From Mesorhizobium sp. B2-1-1 (GTDB taxonomy: Bacteria > Pseudomonadota > Alphaproteobacteria > Rhizobiales > Rhizobiaceae): a stretch of DNA of 64,000 bases. The translations under genes and the position numbers were made by a program. The stretch's first letter is position 1. Each line of letters starts with the position of its first letter. Below are positions 8,389 to 16,576 of the stretch, piece by piece. The notes below the pieces were generated by a model. That model did not search any database and was not told where the DNA came from. It saw only the letters and a list, made by a program, of their open reading frames with translations. Where the stretch lies: contig NZ_CP083954.1 of NCBI RefSeq assembly GCF_006442975.2, positions 1,178,001 to 1,242,000 on the forward strand. Direction: 5' to 3'.

Positions 8389-9159
8389 ATGTCAGGCCTG
8401 CTTTCCGATCCGTGGTTCTATGCGGCCGCCGTCCCGGCGGTCATTCTGGTCGGCCTGTCCAAGGGCGGGTTTGGCGGCGCGGTCGGTTTCGTCGGCGTGC
8501 CGCTGATGGCGCTGACCATGCCGCCGGTGCAGGCGGCGGCCATCCTGCTGCCCATCCTGTGCCTGATGGACATCGTTTCGGTATGGACATGGTGGGGCGT
8601 CTATAACAGGAAGATGCTGGTCGACATGATGCCCGGCGCGGTGATCGGCATCGGTCTCGGTTGGCTGACGGCCGCACTGGTCACCGAGGAGGCCGTGCGG
8701 CTGATCGTCGGCGCCGTCGCCATCATTTTCGTGCTGCGCTGGCTCTATCTGAAGTACCGCCACGGCGCCGACCATGCGGCGCAGCCCAACCGCGTCGCCG
8801 CGGCCCTCTGGGGCACGGTCGCCGGCTTCACCAGCTTCGTCGCCCATGTCGGCGGCCCGCCCTTTCAGGTCTACGCGCTGCCGATCCGGCTCGACCCGAA
8901 GGTGTTGTCCGGCACGGCGGCGATCTTCTTTGCCGCCACCAACGCGCTGAAGCTCGTTCCCTATTTCGCGCTCGGCCAGTTCGACAGCACCAATCTGACC
9001 GCGTCGGCGGTGCTGATGCCGCTGGCGCCGCTATCGACCATCGCCGGCGCCTGGCTGGTGCGCCGCATGCGTCCGGAGATCTTCTATCCCTTCACCTATG
9101 CGACGGTGGCCGTCGTCGCGGTGAAGCTTCTGTGGGACGGGATCGCCGGCCTGATGTAG
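8389..9159 (+). CDS. TauE/SafE family sulfite exporter-like permease
   Basis: A 256-residue membrane protein with about eight hydrophobic segments in two homologous halves. The first half has the G-x-S-K-G-G-F-G-G (VGLSKGGFGGAVGFVGVP) signature and the second has VAGFTSFVAHVGGPPFQVYALP, the duplicated DUF81/TauE motif. Members transport small organic or sulfur anions such as sulfoacetate or sulfite. The start at 8389 places the first helix directly at the N-terminus. No substrate-linked neighbours are evident. Confidence 0.9.
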   Translation: MSGLLSDPWFYAAAVPAVILVGLSKGGFGGAVGFVGVPLMALTMPPVQAAAILLPILCLMDIVSVWTWWGVYNRKMLVDMMPGAVIGIGLGWLTAALVTEEAVRLIVGAVAIIFVLRWLYLKYRHGADHAAQPNRVAAALWGTVAGFTSFVAHVGGPPFQVYALPIRLDPKVLSGTAAIFFAATNALKLVPYFALGQFDSTNLTASAVLMPLAPLSTIAGAWLVRRMRPEIFYPFTYATVAVVAVKLLWDGIAGLM

Positions 9160-9180
9160 CCGGGACCGTTTTCGCCTGCC

Positions 9181-9732
9181 TCAGGCGACGCTCGGCACCA
9201 TGCGCCTTGGTCGGCCGAGCGCCAGGGTGGCGCCAGCCGCCAACACAAGCCCCATGGCGGCAAGGACCGTGAAGTCGTCGATGGTCGGCTTCAGCACCAT
9301 GTCGGCGATGATGATCAGCATTACCGCATAGTCGAAGCGCGCCGCCCGCAAGATGCGCTGGCCAGAGGCAAGGGCGGCCGGCGTCACGCCATCCCTGGCG
9401 ATCATCGCGCCCATGTGGTCGGCGCTCGGCTTGAAGACGAACATGCCGATTGAAAAGGTGGTGGCGTAGCCGGCAAGGCCGATCAGGATCCACAGTTGCG
9501 AGAAGCCGACCCAGAACCAGCACATGATTAGCCCGAAGGCCAATGTCAGCATCGACATCGGCGCGAAGAAGCGGTTTCCCAATTCGCCCGTAGCCCGCAT
9601 TGCCTGCAGCGTTCCCTGGATGTTTCCCGACCGATCGGCGAGCGTCGCCAGCACCATCAGCGCGAAACCGCCGCCGACCCATAGGGTCGCCGAAAGAATG
9701 TGCAGCAATTTAACGATCGAATACCAGTCCAT
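9181..9732 (-). CDS. DUF2269-type integral membrane protein
   Basis: A 183-residue protein with four hydrophobic helices. It starts MDWYSIVKLLHILSATLWVGGGF, where the H-x-x-x-A-x-x-W-x-G-G motif is the hallmark of DUF2269/CopD-like small membrane proteins. The start at 9732 puts this motif at the N-terminus; an upstream ATG at 9795 would add 21 non-conserved residues. It converges with the TauE gene, with 21 bases between stops. Function unknown. Confidence 0.8.
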   Translation of the reverse strand: MDWYSIVKLLHILSATLWVGGGFALMVLATLADRSGNIQGTLQAMRATGELGNRFFAPMSMLTLAFGLIMCWFWVGFSQLWILIGLAGYATTFSIGMFVFKPSADHMGAMIARDGVTPAALASGQRILRAARFDYAVMLIIIADMVLKPTIDDFTVLAAMGLVLAAGATLALGRPRRMVPSVA

Positions 9733-10053
9733 GCTTCTCCCCGGCGCCTGATGTAGCGGAAGGAGCGAATCCTCGCCTGCCGCTTCGATGGCCAAGCGTT
9801 TATCGCCGCGCCTGTTTCGGAACGATGTCGTGAAAAAACCAGTTCTGTTTCAAGTGCCGGCTAACGTAAGGAGCCACTGATATTGCGAGCGCGCCATTCG
9901 GTTTTCTGCTATTATGAGGGGCGTCCGGGGGCGCGACATCGTCCAGAAACAGTGCCGATGCTAGTGCGCCCGCGCCGGGAGCCCGGTGGCGAGAGCAATC
10001 GCCTGACGATCAACCCTTTCCCGAACACGGGAAAGGCAACTCGGGGGAAAGAT
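9733..10053. other. Intergenic region between divergent membrane-protein genes
   Basis: About 320 bases between the DUF2269 gene and the next rightward gene. I see an AT-rich stretch near 9830-9850 and a TTTTCTGCTATTAT segment near 9900, which could be promoter elements. No recognisable gene, RNA or repeat is visible. Confidence 0.5.
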
Positions 10054-10434
10054 ATGCAAGGGGTAGCACGGAATTTCTTCACGCTGGCCGTTATCTATGC
10101 GCTGTGCGGCATGGCGCTCGGCCTGTACATGGCGATCAGCCAGGACCATGGCCAGATGCCGACCCACGCCCATACGATGGTCGCTGGCTGGCTGATGTCG
10201 GCGGTCTTCGCCTTCTTCTATCACCTGTTTCCGGCGGTCGGACAGAAGACGGTTGCCGTCGTTCACTTCTGGCTGACCGCAATCAGCGGCATCGGCCTTT
10301 TGATCGGGCTCTACTTCCTGCTTGGCGGCGATGCCGCGATCGAACCGCTGGTGGCGGCGTCTTCGATGGGTTTCTACGCGGCCTTGCTGCTGTTTGCCTT
10401 CATTGCCTTGCCGGCGGTTTGGAAAACGGCCTGA
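10054..10434 (+). CDS. Small four-helix membrane protein with His-rich motif
   Basis: A 126-residue hydrophobic protein with four predicted helices. A distinctive MPTHAHTMVAGWLMSAVFAFFYHLFP stretch spans helix 2 and resembles haem-ligating helices of haem-copper oxidase subunit I, though it is far too short to be one. The ATG at 10054 follows GGGGGAAAG, a good ribosome-binding site, so the longer upstream frame is unlikely. It has no operon partner and is followed by the sRNA region. I do not recognise a named family; a haem- or metal-binding membrane protein is only a suggestion. Confidence 0.7.
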   Translation: MQGVARNFFTLAVIYALCGMALGLYMAISQDHGQMPTHAHTMVAGWLMSAVFAFFYHLFPAVGQKTVAVVHFWLTAISGIGLLIGLYFLLGGDAAIEPLVAASSMGFYAALLLFAFIALPAVWKTA

Positions 10435-10559
10435 GCCGAGTCTCGGCACATCCTTCAGGAACTGTGCTGTTACGGCACAGTGGCGCGGGGTTCGCTCAAA
10501 AAACATCGGCGCCGTTAAGGGTTCATTAAGCTTTACAGGCGTTTACTATGCGCATCCAG

Positions 10560-10651
10560 TGATCTGGATTCTTACCGAGTGGTTGGAGCCACTTTGTTTG
10601 ACGCCTCCCTGTTAAACTCCTGAGAGCCGCCTTATCCGCGGCTCTTTTTTT
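10560..10651 (+). ncRNA. Probable AbcR/alpha-r15-type small RNA
   Basis: A non-coding stretch between a membrane-protein gene and rcdA. It contains an upstream hairpin around GTGGTTGGAGCCAC, then a single-stranded pyrimidine-rich ACGCCTCCCTGTTAAACTCC, then a strong intrinsic terminator. The CCTCCCT anti-Shine-Dalgarno core and this layout match the alpha-r15/AbcR sRNAs of rhizobia and Brucella, which are Hfq-dependent repressors of ABC-transporter mRNAs. The 5' end is uncertain, since no clear -35 box is visible. The family call is from memory of the motif. Confidence 0.55.
10623..10651 (+). terminator. Rho-independent terminator of the small RNA
   Basis: An 8-bp stem, AGAGCCGC (10623-10630) with GCGGCTCT (10638-10645), has a seven-base loop CTTATCC and is followed by an uninterrupted T-run to 10651. 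Confidence 0.9.
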
Positions 10652-10688
10652 GTCCGCTTTCCAGCGACACGGTCCGCACCGGATCACG

Positions 10689-10703
10689 TTAACCTTCTGT
10701 TAA
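10689..10703. promoter_or_regulatory. Candidate CtrA box upstream of rcdA
   Basis: TTAA (10689-10692), seven bases, TTAA (10700-10703): a perfect match to the TTAA-N7-TTAA consensus of the alphaproteobacterial cell-cycle regulator CtrA. It lies 115 bases before the rcdA start. The target makes biological sense, because RcdA helps degrade CtrA. Confidence 0.55.
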
Positions 10704-10817
10704 ACATGTGCTTGCCTTCACCCCGGACGAGGCGCATTTTCAAGCTTCAGTTATGTAGGGTTCCGGGTGTATCGGCAGTAAGCCGAATCGGCCGGTTGCA
10801 AGTGCAGGGGCGTATCG

Positions 10818-11351
10818 ATGAACGAGCCTTCGAAGGGCAGCGCGAAAACCGTCAAGCTGGCGGAACGTCGGGTCTTTTCGCACTCCTTCAAACCGCTCTA
10901 TCAGGAAGGCATGGGGCTGGTCGAACAGGCGGCGGAGTATCTCGACGGCAAGGGCCGGGCCGAGGCCAAGAAGCTGTCGCGGCTGGCGGCCACGCTCTAT
11001 GCGGCCGAATCGATGCGGCTAACCACAAGGCTGATGCAGGTCGCCTCGTGGCTGCTTCTGCAGCGCGCCGCGAATTCCGGCGAGATGACCCGCGACCAGG
11101 TCGCGTCGGAAAAGTCCAAGGTGCGCCTCGACACTGCCTCCGCCCATGACGAGGCGGCCGGCTGGGCCGAACTGCCCAAGGATTTCCTCGACCTCGTCAA
11201 CCGGTCGCTGCGCCTGCAGGCACTGGTGCGCCGCATGGACGAGGAGATCTACGGCGCCGGCGCGGTGGTCGACATGCAGCCCTTGAGCCGCCGGCCCAAT
11301 CCGGTCTCGGACCAGATCAGCCTGCTCAACACGGCTTTCGCCCGCAACTAA
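10818..11351 (+). CDS. rcdA: DUF1465 family protein, RcdA-like CtrA-degradation adaptor
   Basis: A 177-residue all-helical cytoplasmic protein of the DUF1465/RcdA family. Conserved-looking blocks are FSHSFKPLYQEGMGLVEQ, the long helix YAAESMRLTTRLMQVASWLLLQRA, and FLDLVNRSLRLQALVRRMDE. In Caulobacter, RcdA with CpdR and PopA delivers CtrA to ClpXP during the cell cycle. The disordered C-terminal tail is present. The upstream TTAA-N7-TTAA site suggests CtrA controls its own degradation adaptor. Confidence 0.85.
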   Translation: MNEPSKGSAKTVKLAERRVFSHSFKPLYQEGMGLVEQAAEYLDGKGRAEAKKLSRLAATLYAAESMRLTTRLMQVASWLLLQRAANSGEMTRDQVASEKSKVRLDTASAHDEAAGWAELPKDFLDLVNRSLRLQALVRRMDEEIYGAGAVVDMQPLSRRPNPVSDQISLLNTAFARN

Positions 11352-11444
11352 GGGGTTCGGAGCATTTCTGGCCCCGGCAGGCTGCTGTTTCCGGTTTGTT
11401 CACATTTCGCTGGCATCGCTGTCTCCGGGAGGTAGAGTAACCGG

Positions 11445-11954
11445 ATGGGGGACACGATTCGCATCATCGGTATCGATCCGGGGCTCAGGCGCACCGGCTG
11501 GGGCATTGTCGAAAGCCTCGGCAATTCGCTGCGCTTCGTCGCGTCCGGCACGGTGCGTTCCGAAGACAAGGCGGCGCTGGCGACGCGGCTGTGCCAGCTG
11601 CATGACGGGTTGGCTGAAATCCTGCATACGGCCATGCCGCATGAGGCGGCCGTCGAACAGACCTTCGTCAACAAGGATGCGGTGGCGACGCTGAAGCTTG
11701 GCCAGGCGCGCGGCATCGCCATGCTGGTGCCGGCACGCGCCGGCCTGGTCGTTGCCGAATATGCACCCAATGCCGTCAAGAAGGCGGTGATCGGCGTCGG
11801 CCATGGCGACAAGAAGCAGATCCACATGATGGTGAAGGTGCTGCTGCCGAAAGCGACCTTCGACACCGAACATGCCGCCGACGCGCTCGCCATAGCCATT
11901 TGCCACGCGCATCACCGGCAAAGCGTCGCCTATCGGATGGCACTTGCCGGTTGA
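11445..11954 (+). CDS. ruvC: Holliday junction resolvase RuvC
   Basis: A 169-residue endonuclease that cleaves Holliday junctions in the RuvABC resolvasome. The RNase H-fold acidic residues are present: D11 in [14 protein letters not shown]71 in AAVEQTF, and D146 with H143 in [11 protein letters not shown]. Length matches the family. It is the first gene of a ruv cluster, but it is separated from ruvA by a 0.7-kb vapBC-type toxin-antitoxin module. Confidence 0.97.
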   Translation: MGDTIRIIGIDPGLRRTGWGIVESLGNSLRFVASGTVRSEDKAALATRLCQLHDGLAEILHTAMPHEAAVEQTFVNKDAVATLKLGQARGIAMLVPARAGLVVAEYAPNAVKKAVIGVGHGDKKQIHMMVKVLLPKATFDTEHAADALAIAICHAHHRQSVAYRMALAG

Positions 11955-11962
11955 CGATGTTC

Positions 11963-12009
11963 TTGACTTGTTCCCTTGTCTGTCGTAGGTAATACTTTGA
12001 GGTATTACC
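11963..12009 (+). promoter_or_regulatory. vapBC promoter and palindromic operator
   Basis: A -35-like TTGACT (11963-11968) and a -10-like TAGGTA (11986-11991) are 17 bases apart. Overlapping the -10 is an inverted repeat, GGTAATAC (11988-11995) and GTATTACC (12002-12009), ending immediately before the antitoxin ATG. This fits classic autorepression by an antitoxin-toxin complex and a nearly leaderless transcript. Confidence 0.65.
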
Positions 12010-12279
12010 ATGCGCGTCACCACCAAAGGCCAAGTCACGATCCCCAAACAGATAAGGGATCACCTGGGTATCCGCCCGGGCTCCGAGGTGGAATTCGTGG
12101 CCACCGATGAGGGTGCTCGGCTTGTGGCCGTCAACGAGAATCTCCCCGAGGAGGAGAAATTGCGCAGGTTCAGTAATGTCCTTGACCGGATGGAGGGGAC
12201 GTTGGATCTGGGTGGCATGACGACCGACGAGTATATGGAGTGGCTGAGGGGGCCGCGTGAAGATCTCGACGTTGATTGA
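12010..12279 (+). CDS. vapB: AbrB/MazE-fold antitoxin (VapB type)
   Basis: An 89-residue protein. Residues 1-45 form the swapped-hairpin SpoVT/AbrB DNA-binding domain: MRVTTKGQVTIPKQIRDHLGI, then PGSEVEF. The acidic C-terminal half, with TTDEYMEWLRGP, is the usual toxin-wrapping tail. It overlaps the PIN toxin start by 23 bases, typical of coupled toxin-antitoxin translation. A palindrome abuts its ATG with almost no leader. The module sits inside the ruvCAB cluster. Confidence 0.88.
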   Translation: MRVTTKGQVTIPKQIRDHLGIRPGSEVEFVATDEGARLVAVNENLPEEEKLRRFSNVLDRMEGTLDLGGMTTDEYMEWLRGPREDLDVD

Positions 12280-12676
12280 CACAAATGTCCTGATCGACGT
12301 TTGGGGGCCGGCCGGACCGCTGACAAAATGGTCGGCGTCTGCAATCGCCTCATGCCGCCGCGACGGCGACTTGGTGGTCAATACGATCATCTGGTCTGAA
12401 CTGGCGCCGCTGATCGCCTCGGAGGCAGCGCTTCGAAAAGCGGTCGACATGCTCGAGATCGATCGCGAGTTTCTGCCCTGGGATGCGGCCTTCCTTGCAG
12501 GTGTGACGCATTCCCGTTATCGCCGTGCTGGTGGAATCCGCGAACGAACCTTGCCGGACTTCTTTATTGGCGCTCATGCGACCGTTGCCGGACATCGTCT
12601 TTTGACGCGCGACGCCGCGCGTTATCGCAGTTATTTCCCGGACCTTGACATCATTTCTCCTGAAACGCACCCATGA
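12257..12676 (+). CDS. vapC: PIN-domain toxin (VapC type)
   Basis: A 139-residue PIN-fold ribonuclease. The acidic catalytic set is intact: D8 in LIDTNVLIDVW, E48 in IIWSELAPL, D101 in RTLPDFFIGAHA, and D119 in LLTRDAARY. VapC toxins cleave tRNA or rRNA and are held inactive by VapB. It overlaps the antitoxin gene and is followed after 27 bases by ruvA. The reading frame and key residues look functional. Confidence 0.88.
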   Translation: MKISTLIDTNVLIDVWGPAGPLTKWSASAIASCRRDGDLVVNTIIWSELAPLIASEAALRKAVDMLEIDREFLPWDAAFLAGVTHSRYRRAGGIRERTLPDFFIGAHATVAGHRLLTRDAARYRSYFPDLDIISPETHP

Positions 12677-12703
12677 GGGCCTATCTTCCATGAAAGATTT
12701 GGC

Positions 12704-13324
12704 ATGATCGGCAAGCTCAAGGGTATGCTCGACGAGATCGAGGAGGACCACTGCCTCGTCGACGTGCATGGCGTCGGCTATGTCGCCTACTGCTCGGCGC
12801 GGACGCTTGCCGCGCTGCCTTCGCCCGGCGAAGCGGTGGTGCTGTTCGTCGAGACCTATGTGCGCGAGGATATGATCCGGCTCTACGGCTTCCAGTCGGT
12901 GCTGGAGCGTGAATGGTTCCGGCTGTTGATGAGCAATGTGCAGGGCGTCGGCGCCAAGGTGGCGCTGGCAATCCTGTCGACGCTGGCGCCGGCCGACCTT
13001 GCCAACGCGATCGCGCTGCGCGACATCGCTATGGTCTCCCGCGCGCCCGGCGTCGGCAAGAAAGTGGCCGAGCGCATCGTTACCGAATTGAAGAACAAGG
13101 CGCCGGCCTATGCGGGTTCAGCGGCGGGCACGATCGGTCTCAAGCAGGAGCTCGGCGAAGGCGTCGCAGCCGCGCCGATCACAGACGCGGTCTCGGCCCT
13201 AGTCAATCTCGGCTATTCCCGCGACACCGCCGCCAATGCGGTGGCGGCGGCACTGAAGACGGCGGGCGAGGAGGCGGACGCGTCGAAGCTGATTCGCTTC
13301 GGGCTCAAGGAACTGGCGCGATGA
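12704..13324 (+). CDS. ruvA: Holliday junction branch-migration protein RuvA
   Basis: A 206-residue protein. The N-terminal OB domain begins [26 protein letters not shown]. The central tandem helix-hairpin-helix motifs include [14 protein letters not shown] and [19 protein letters not shown]. The C-terminal three-helix RuvB-binding domain contains [16 protein letters not shown]. RuvA tetramers hold the four-way junction for RuvB. It is 27 bases after the toxin gene and 43 bases before ruvB. Confidence 0.97.
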   Translation: MIGKLKGMLDEIEEDHCLVDVHGVGYVAYCSARTLAALPSPGEAVVLFVETYVREDMIRLYGFQSVLEREWFRLLMSNVQGVGAKVALAILSTLAPADLANAIALRDIAMVSRAPGVGKKVAERIVTELKNKAPAYAGSAAGTIGLKQELGEGVAAAPITDAVSALVNLGYSRDTAANAVAAALKTAGEEADASKLIRFGLKELAR

Positions 13325-13367
13325 GCGCACGCTTGTTCGGTTCCCGGCCATATGCAAGGAAGGCGGC

Positions 13368-14405
13368 ATGAGCCTTTCCCCCCGTCTGATCGCTCCGGAA
13401 AAACGCGGCGAGGATGCCGACCAGAGTTTGCGGCCGCAGACGCTTGACGATTTCGTCGGCCAGGCGGCGGTGCGGGCCAACCTCAAAGTGTTCATCGAGG
13501 CCGCCAAGGGGCGCAAGGAGGCGCTCGATCATGTGCTGTTCGTCGGGCCGCCAGGTCTAGGCAAGACGACGCTGGCGCAGATCATGGCGCGCGAGCTCGG
13601 CGTCAACTTCCGCTCAACCTCCGGACCGGTCATCGCCAAAGCCGGCGATCTCGCCGCACTCTTGACCAATCTCGAAGAAGGCGACGTCCTGTTCATCGAC
13701 GAGATCCACAGGCTGAATCCTGCGGTGGAAGAGATCCTCTATCCGGCGATGGAGGATTTCCAGCTCGACCTGATCATCGGCGAGGGGCCGGCGGCGCGCT
13801 CGGTCAAGATCGATCTTGCCCGTTTCACCCTGGTCGCCGCCACCACGCGGCTCGGCCTGCTCACCAATCCGCTGCGCGACCGCTTCGGCATCCCGGTGCG
13901 GCTCAACTTCTACACGGTCGAGGAACTGGAGCAGATCGTGCGGCGCGGCGCACGCATCCTGCAAATGCCGCTCGGCGATGACGGCGCGCTGGAGATCGCG
14001 CGGCGCGCGCGAGGCACGCCGCGCATCGCCGGCCGGCTGTTGCGGCGCGTGCGCGATTTCGCTTCGGTCGCCGGCGATGGTCATGTGAACCGCTTGATCG
14101 CCGACGAGGCCTTGACCCGGCTGGAGGTCGACGCGCTCGGCCTCGATGCGCTCGACCGCCGGTATCTTTCGATGATCGCGCGCAATTTCGGCGGCGGGCC
14201 GGTCGGCATCGAGACGATCGCCGCCGGCCTGTCCGAGCCGCGCGATGCCATCGAGGACATCATCGAGCCCTATCTCATCCAGCAGGGTTTCATCCAGCGC
14301 ACGCCGCGCGGCCGTGTGCTGACGGCCAATGCCTGGCGCCATCTCGGTCTCGACGCGCCGAAGGACCTGGCGCAACAGCAGATCAATTTGTTCCAGGAAG
14401 AATAG
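13368..14405 (+). CDS. ruvB: Holliday junction DNA helicase RuvB
   Basis: A 345-residue AAA+ motor. Walker A is GPPGLGKT at residues 60-67, Walker B is FIDEIHRL (D111, E112), sensor I lies in AATTRLG, and the arginine finger lies in LRDRFGIP. The C-terminal winged-helix domain ends with the [16 protein letters not shown] signature. It drives branch migration with RuvA. It converges with the GH5 gene about 107 bases downstream. Confidence 0.98.
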   Translation: MSLSPRLIAPEKRGEDADQSLRPQTLDDFVGQAAVRANLKVFIEAAKGRKEALDHVLFVGPPGLGKTTLAQIMARELGVNFRSTSGPVIAKAGDLAALLTNLEEGDVLFIDEIHRLNPAVEEILYPAMEDFQLDLIIGEGPAARSVKIDLARFTLVAATTRLGLLTNPLRDRFGIPVRLNFYTVEELEQIVRRGARILQMPLGDDGALEIARRARGTPRIAGRLLRRVRDFASVAGDGHVNRLIADEALTRLEVDALGLDALDRRYLSMIARNFGGGPVGIETIAAGLSEPRDAIEDIIEPYLIQQGFIQRTPRGRVLTANAWRHLGLDAPKDLAQQQINLFQEE

Positions 14406-14512
14406 CGGCCCCGGCGGCGGCGTTCGGGCCGGCGATCAAGCGTCCGCAACCGCTTTGCGGCGTGCGACCGGAGATCTTGCTGATCGGTGCCGGCGCCGTG
14501 GAGCAACGGCGC

Positions 14513-15781
14513 TCAGTGAAGCGACCGGATCACGTCCAGCACATCGGGTTCGGCCTTTTCGCCGTTGAAAGCATCGACGATGCCGAAAGCGCCGCCGTAA
14601 CTCCACACCGACCAGGAGAAGCCATGCGCCTCGGCGCGCGCGATCATGTCCCGGACATAGGCGGCACGATAGCCGGCCGGCATCACATAGGGATTGCCGT
14701 ATTCCTGGCGGATCATGCCGAACTCGCCCAGCGTGACGTTTTCCGGCCTGATGCGGTTGGCCTTCGCCCAGGCATCGACGGCCTTGAATGGGGCGTCCAT
14801 GAGACCAAGCAGCTTGGCGTCGGTGTCCATGCTGGCTACCTGCTCGTCGAGATAGACAAGCAGCCCGCCCTGCCGCGCCCAAGGTGCCTCGGTCTTGATC
14901 CTGGCGCGGATGGCGTCGAGCGTGACGTCGAGCTCAGCCGGCGGCACCGCGGTCAGCGGGTAGGGCAGGCCGGTCACATAGGGAATGAAATCGCCGGCCC
15001 AGGTCGCGCCCTGATGGGTAAGCAGGAACGGATCGTAGGAATGGAAGGTCCAGATGACGTTGTCGTCCGGGATCGCCATCGGATCGATTTTTTCCAGCGA
15101 CGACGCCGCGGAATAGCAGGCCCCGGTCAGCACAAGCGTCAATCTCGTCGCCGAAGAACGCGCCGCGGCGAACAACCTCTGCTGGCGTTGCGGCCACAGG
15201 CTGGTGCCGTCGGCGTCGCAGTCGACGATCGGTTCGTTCATCGGTTCGAAGGCCACTTGCCCCGGATCTTCCCCGGCGAGCGTGTGCGCCATCTTGCGCA
15301 CCACCTCGACATAGGCATCGAATGTCACCGGGTTGTTCATCACCTCGGCCATGCCGATCTTGCGCCCACTGCCGGCGGGGATCAGATGCATGTCGACGAC
15401 AACCTTCAGGCCGGCGCGGTTGATCATGCGGACAGAGTCCAGCACGCTGGCATAGAGATCCTCGCGCAAGGCCATCGTATTTTCGGAAAGGAAGGGCGAA
15501 GGATCGACCGGCATGCGCAGGAAATCGAAGCCTGCATGCTTCAAAGCCTCGAGATCGTCGTCCTTGAGAAATTTGCGCCATTCCGGGTAGGGCAGGATGG
15601 CCTTGGCGTTGCCCCATTGGTCTTCGCCCGGCCAGGTCACCCACTGGTCGAGATTGAGCCCGCGCTTCATGGAGAAGGTCGCGGCCTGGCTCGGCCCGGC
15701 CAGAGCCATCACGACGAACAGAGCCATCACCACGAACAGCGCCGTCACCAAGGTCTTGATCATCGCCGTCAACAGTGCCAT
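14513..15781 (-). CDS. Secreted glycoside hydrolase family 5 glycanase
   Basis: A 422-residue protein with an N-terminal signal/anchor (residues about 5-34, ending GPSQAA) and a GH5 TIM barrel. The retaining catalytic pair is visible: acid/base E183 in FEPMNEP and nucleophile E353 in TLGEFGM. HSYDPF and the WSVWSYGGAFGI segment are further GH5 marks. Members cleave beta-1,4-glucans or related glycans; in rhizobia they trim cellulose or exopolysaccharide. The start at 15781 leaves 57 bases to the divergent ybgC. The gene interrupts an otherwise rightward ruv-tol block. Confidence 0.87.
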   Translation of the reverse strand: MALLTAMIKTLVTALFVVMALFVVMALAGPSQAATFSMKRGLNLDQWVTWPGEDQWGNAKAILPYPEWRKFLKDDDLEALKHAGFDFLRMPVDPSPFLSENTMALREDLYASVLDSVRMINRAGLKVVVDMHLIPAGSGRKIGMAEVMNNPVTFDAYVEVVRKMAHTLAGEDPGQVAFEPMNEPIVDCDADGTSLWPQRQQRLFAAARSSATRLTLVLTGACYSAASSLEKIDPMAIPDDNVIWTFHSYDPFLLTHQGATWAGDFIPYVTGLPYPLTAVPPAELDVTLDAIRARIKTEAPWARQGGLLVYLDEQVASMDTDAKLLGLMDAPFKAVDAWAKANRIRPENVTLGEFGMIRQEYGNPYVMPAGYRAAYVRDMIARAEAHGFSWSVWSYGGAFGIVDAFNGEKAEPDVLDVIRSLH

Positions 15782-15838
15782 CCGATGCCATGTCACGCGC
15801 GGCACAGGTGCCTTGCCGCGACTGAAAAAGGAAGCGCA

Positions 15839-16309
15839 ATGGACGATCATGGTGAATCCGCGACCTTGCTGGCGGGGATTTCCGGTGCGCTGACGGCGTT
15901 CGGCCATCGGCTGATGGCGCGGGTCTACTATGCCGACACCGATTTCTCCGGCGTCGTCTACCACGCCCGCTATCTCGAATTCCTCGAGCGCGGCCGCTCC
16001 GACTATCTGAGGCTGAGCGGCGTCCACCACACCGAACTTGCCGATGGCAAGCATGGCGAAAGAATAGTCTGGGTGGTGCGTCGCATGGAGATCGACTTCC
16101 GCATCCCGGCCCGCATGGACGACATCCTGACGATCGACACCCGGACCGAGGAAATCTCCGGCGCGCGCATCTTCATGGCCCAGCAGCTCAAGCGCGGCGA
16201 CGAGGTGCTGGTCGAGGCCAGGGTGGAGGCGGCGATCATAGGCGAGAATGGCCGGCCACGCCGCTTCCCCAGGGAGTGGATAGCAGCGTTCATACCCAAG
16301 GCGGGCTAA
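15839..16309 (+). CDS. ybgC: Tol-Pal-associated acyl-CoA thioesterase YbgC
   Basis: A 156-residue hot-dog-fold thioesterase. The active-site region RVYYADTDFSGVVYHARYLEFLERGRSDYL contains the catalytic Asp (D35) and conserved His (H42). Members hydrolyse short acyl-CoA or acyl-ACP thioesters and are linked to phospholipid metabolism. It is the first gene of the tol-pal cluster, as in enterics, with about 270 bases before tolQ. Confidence 0.93.
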   Translation: MDDHGESATLLAGISGALTAFGHRLMARVYYADTDFSGVVYHARYLEFLERGRSDYLRLSGVHHTELADGKHGERIVWVVRRMEIDFRIPARMDDILTIDTRTEEISGARIFMAQQLKRGDEVLVEARVEAAIIGENGRPRRFPREWIAAFIPKAG

Positions 16310-16576
16310 AAGGCCGACGTCGTTGGTATCGCCGGCGCCGGCTTGAAGCGCGGCAATGCGCCGCGTCTGGTGGACTAACCCATCCTTAACCATAACGGTT
16401 CATGAAGAGATTGGTGAAGATTGGCGCTATCCAGCGCCTTCCTTTCACCAACATTTGCCCCGAAAAGGCCGCGAAAGGCACGTTTTGGGGTTGTTCCGGT
16501 AGCTTCGCGCGAACCGACCACAAGGGATGCCAGGGGCCAGCCGCCAGCTTCGCTCGGAAATCTTAAGGACGTTACG

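Noticed and set aside
14462..16309. Apparent 615-codon rightward gene ending at the ybgC stop
   Set aside because: Only the last 156 codons are YbgC. The upstream part is the antisense of the GH5 glycanase, with shadow-type composition.
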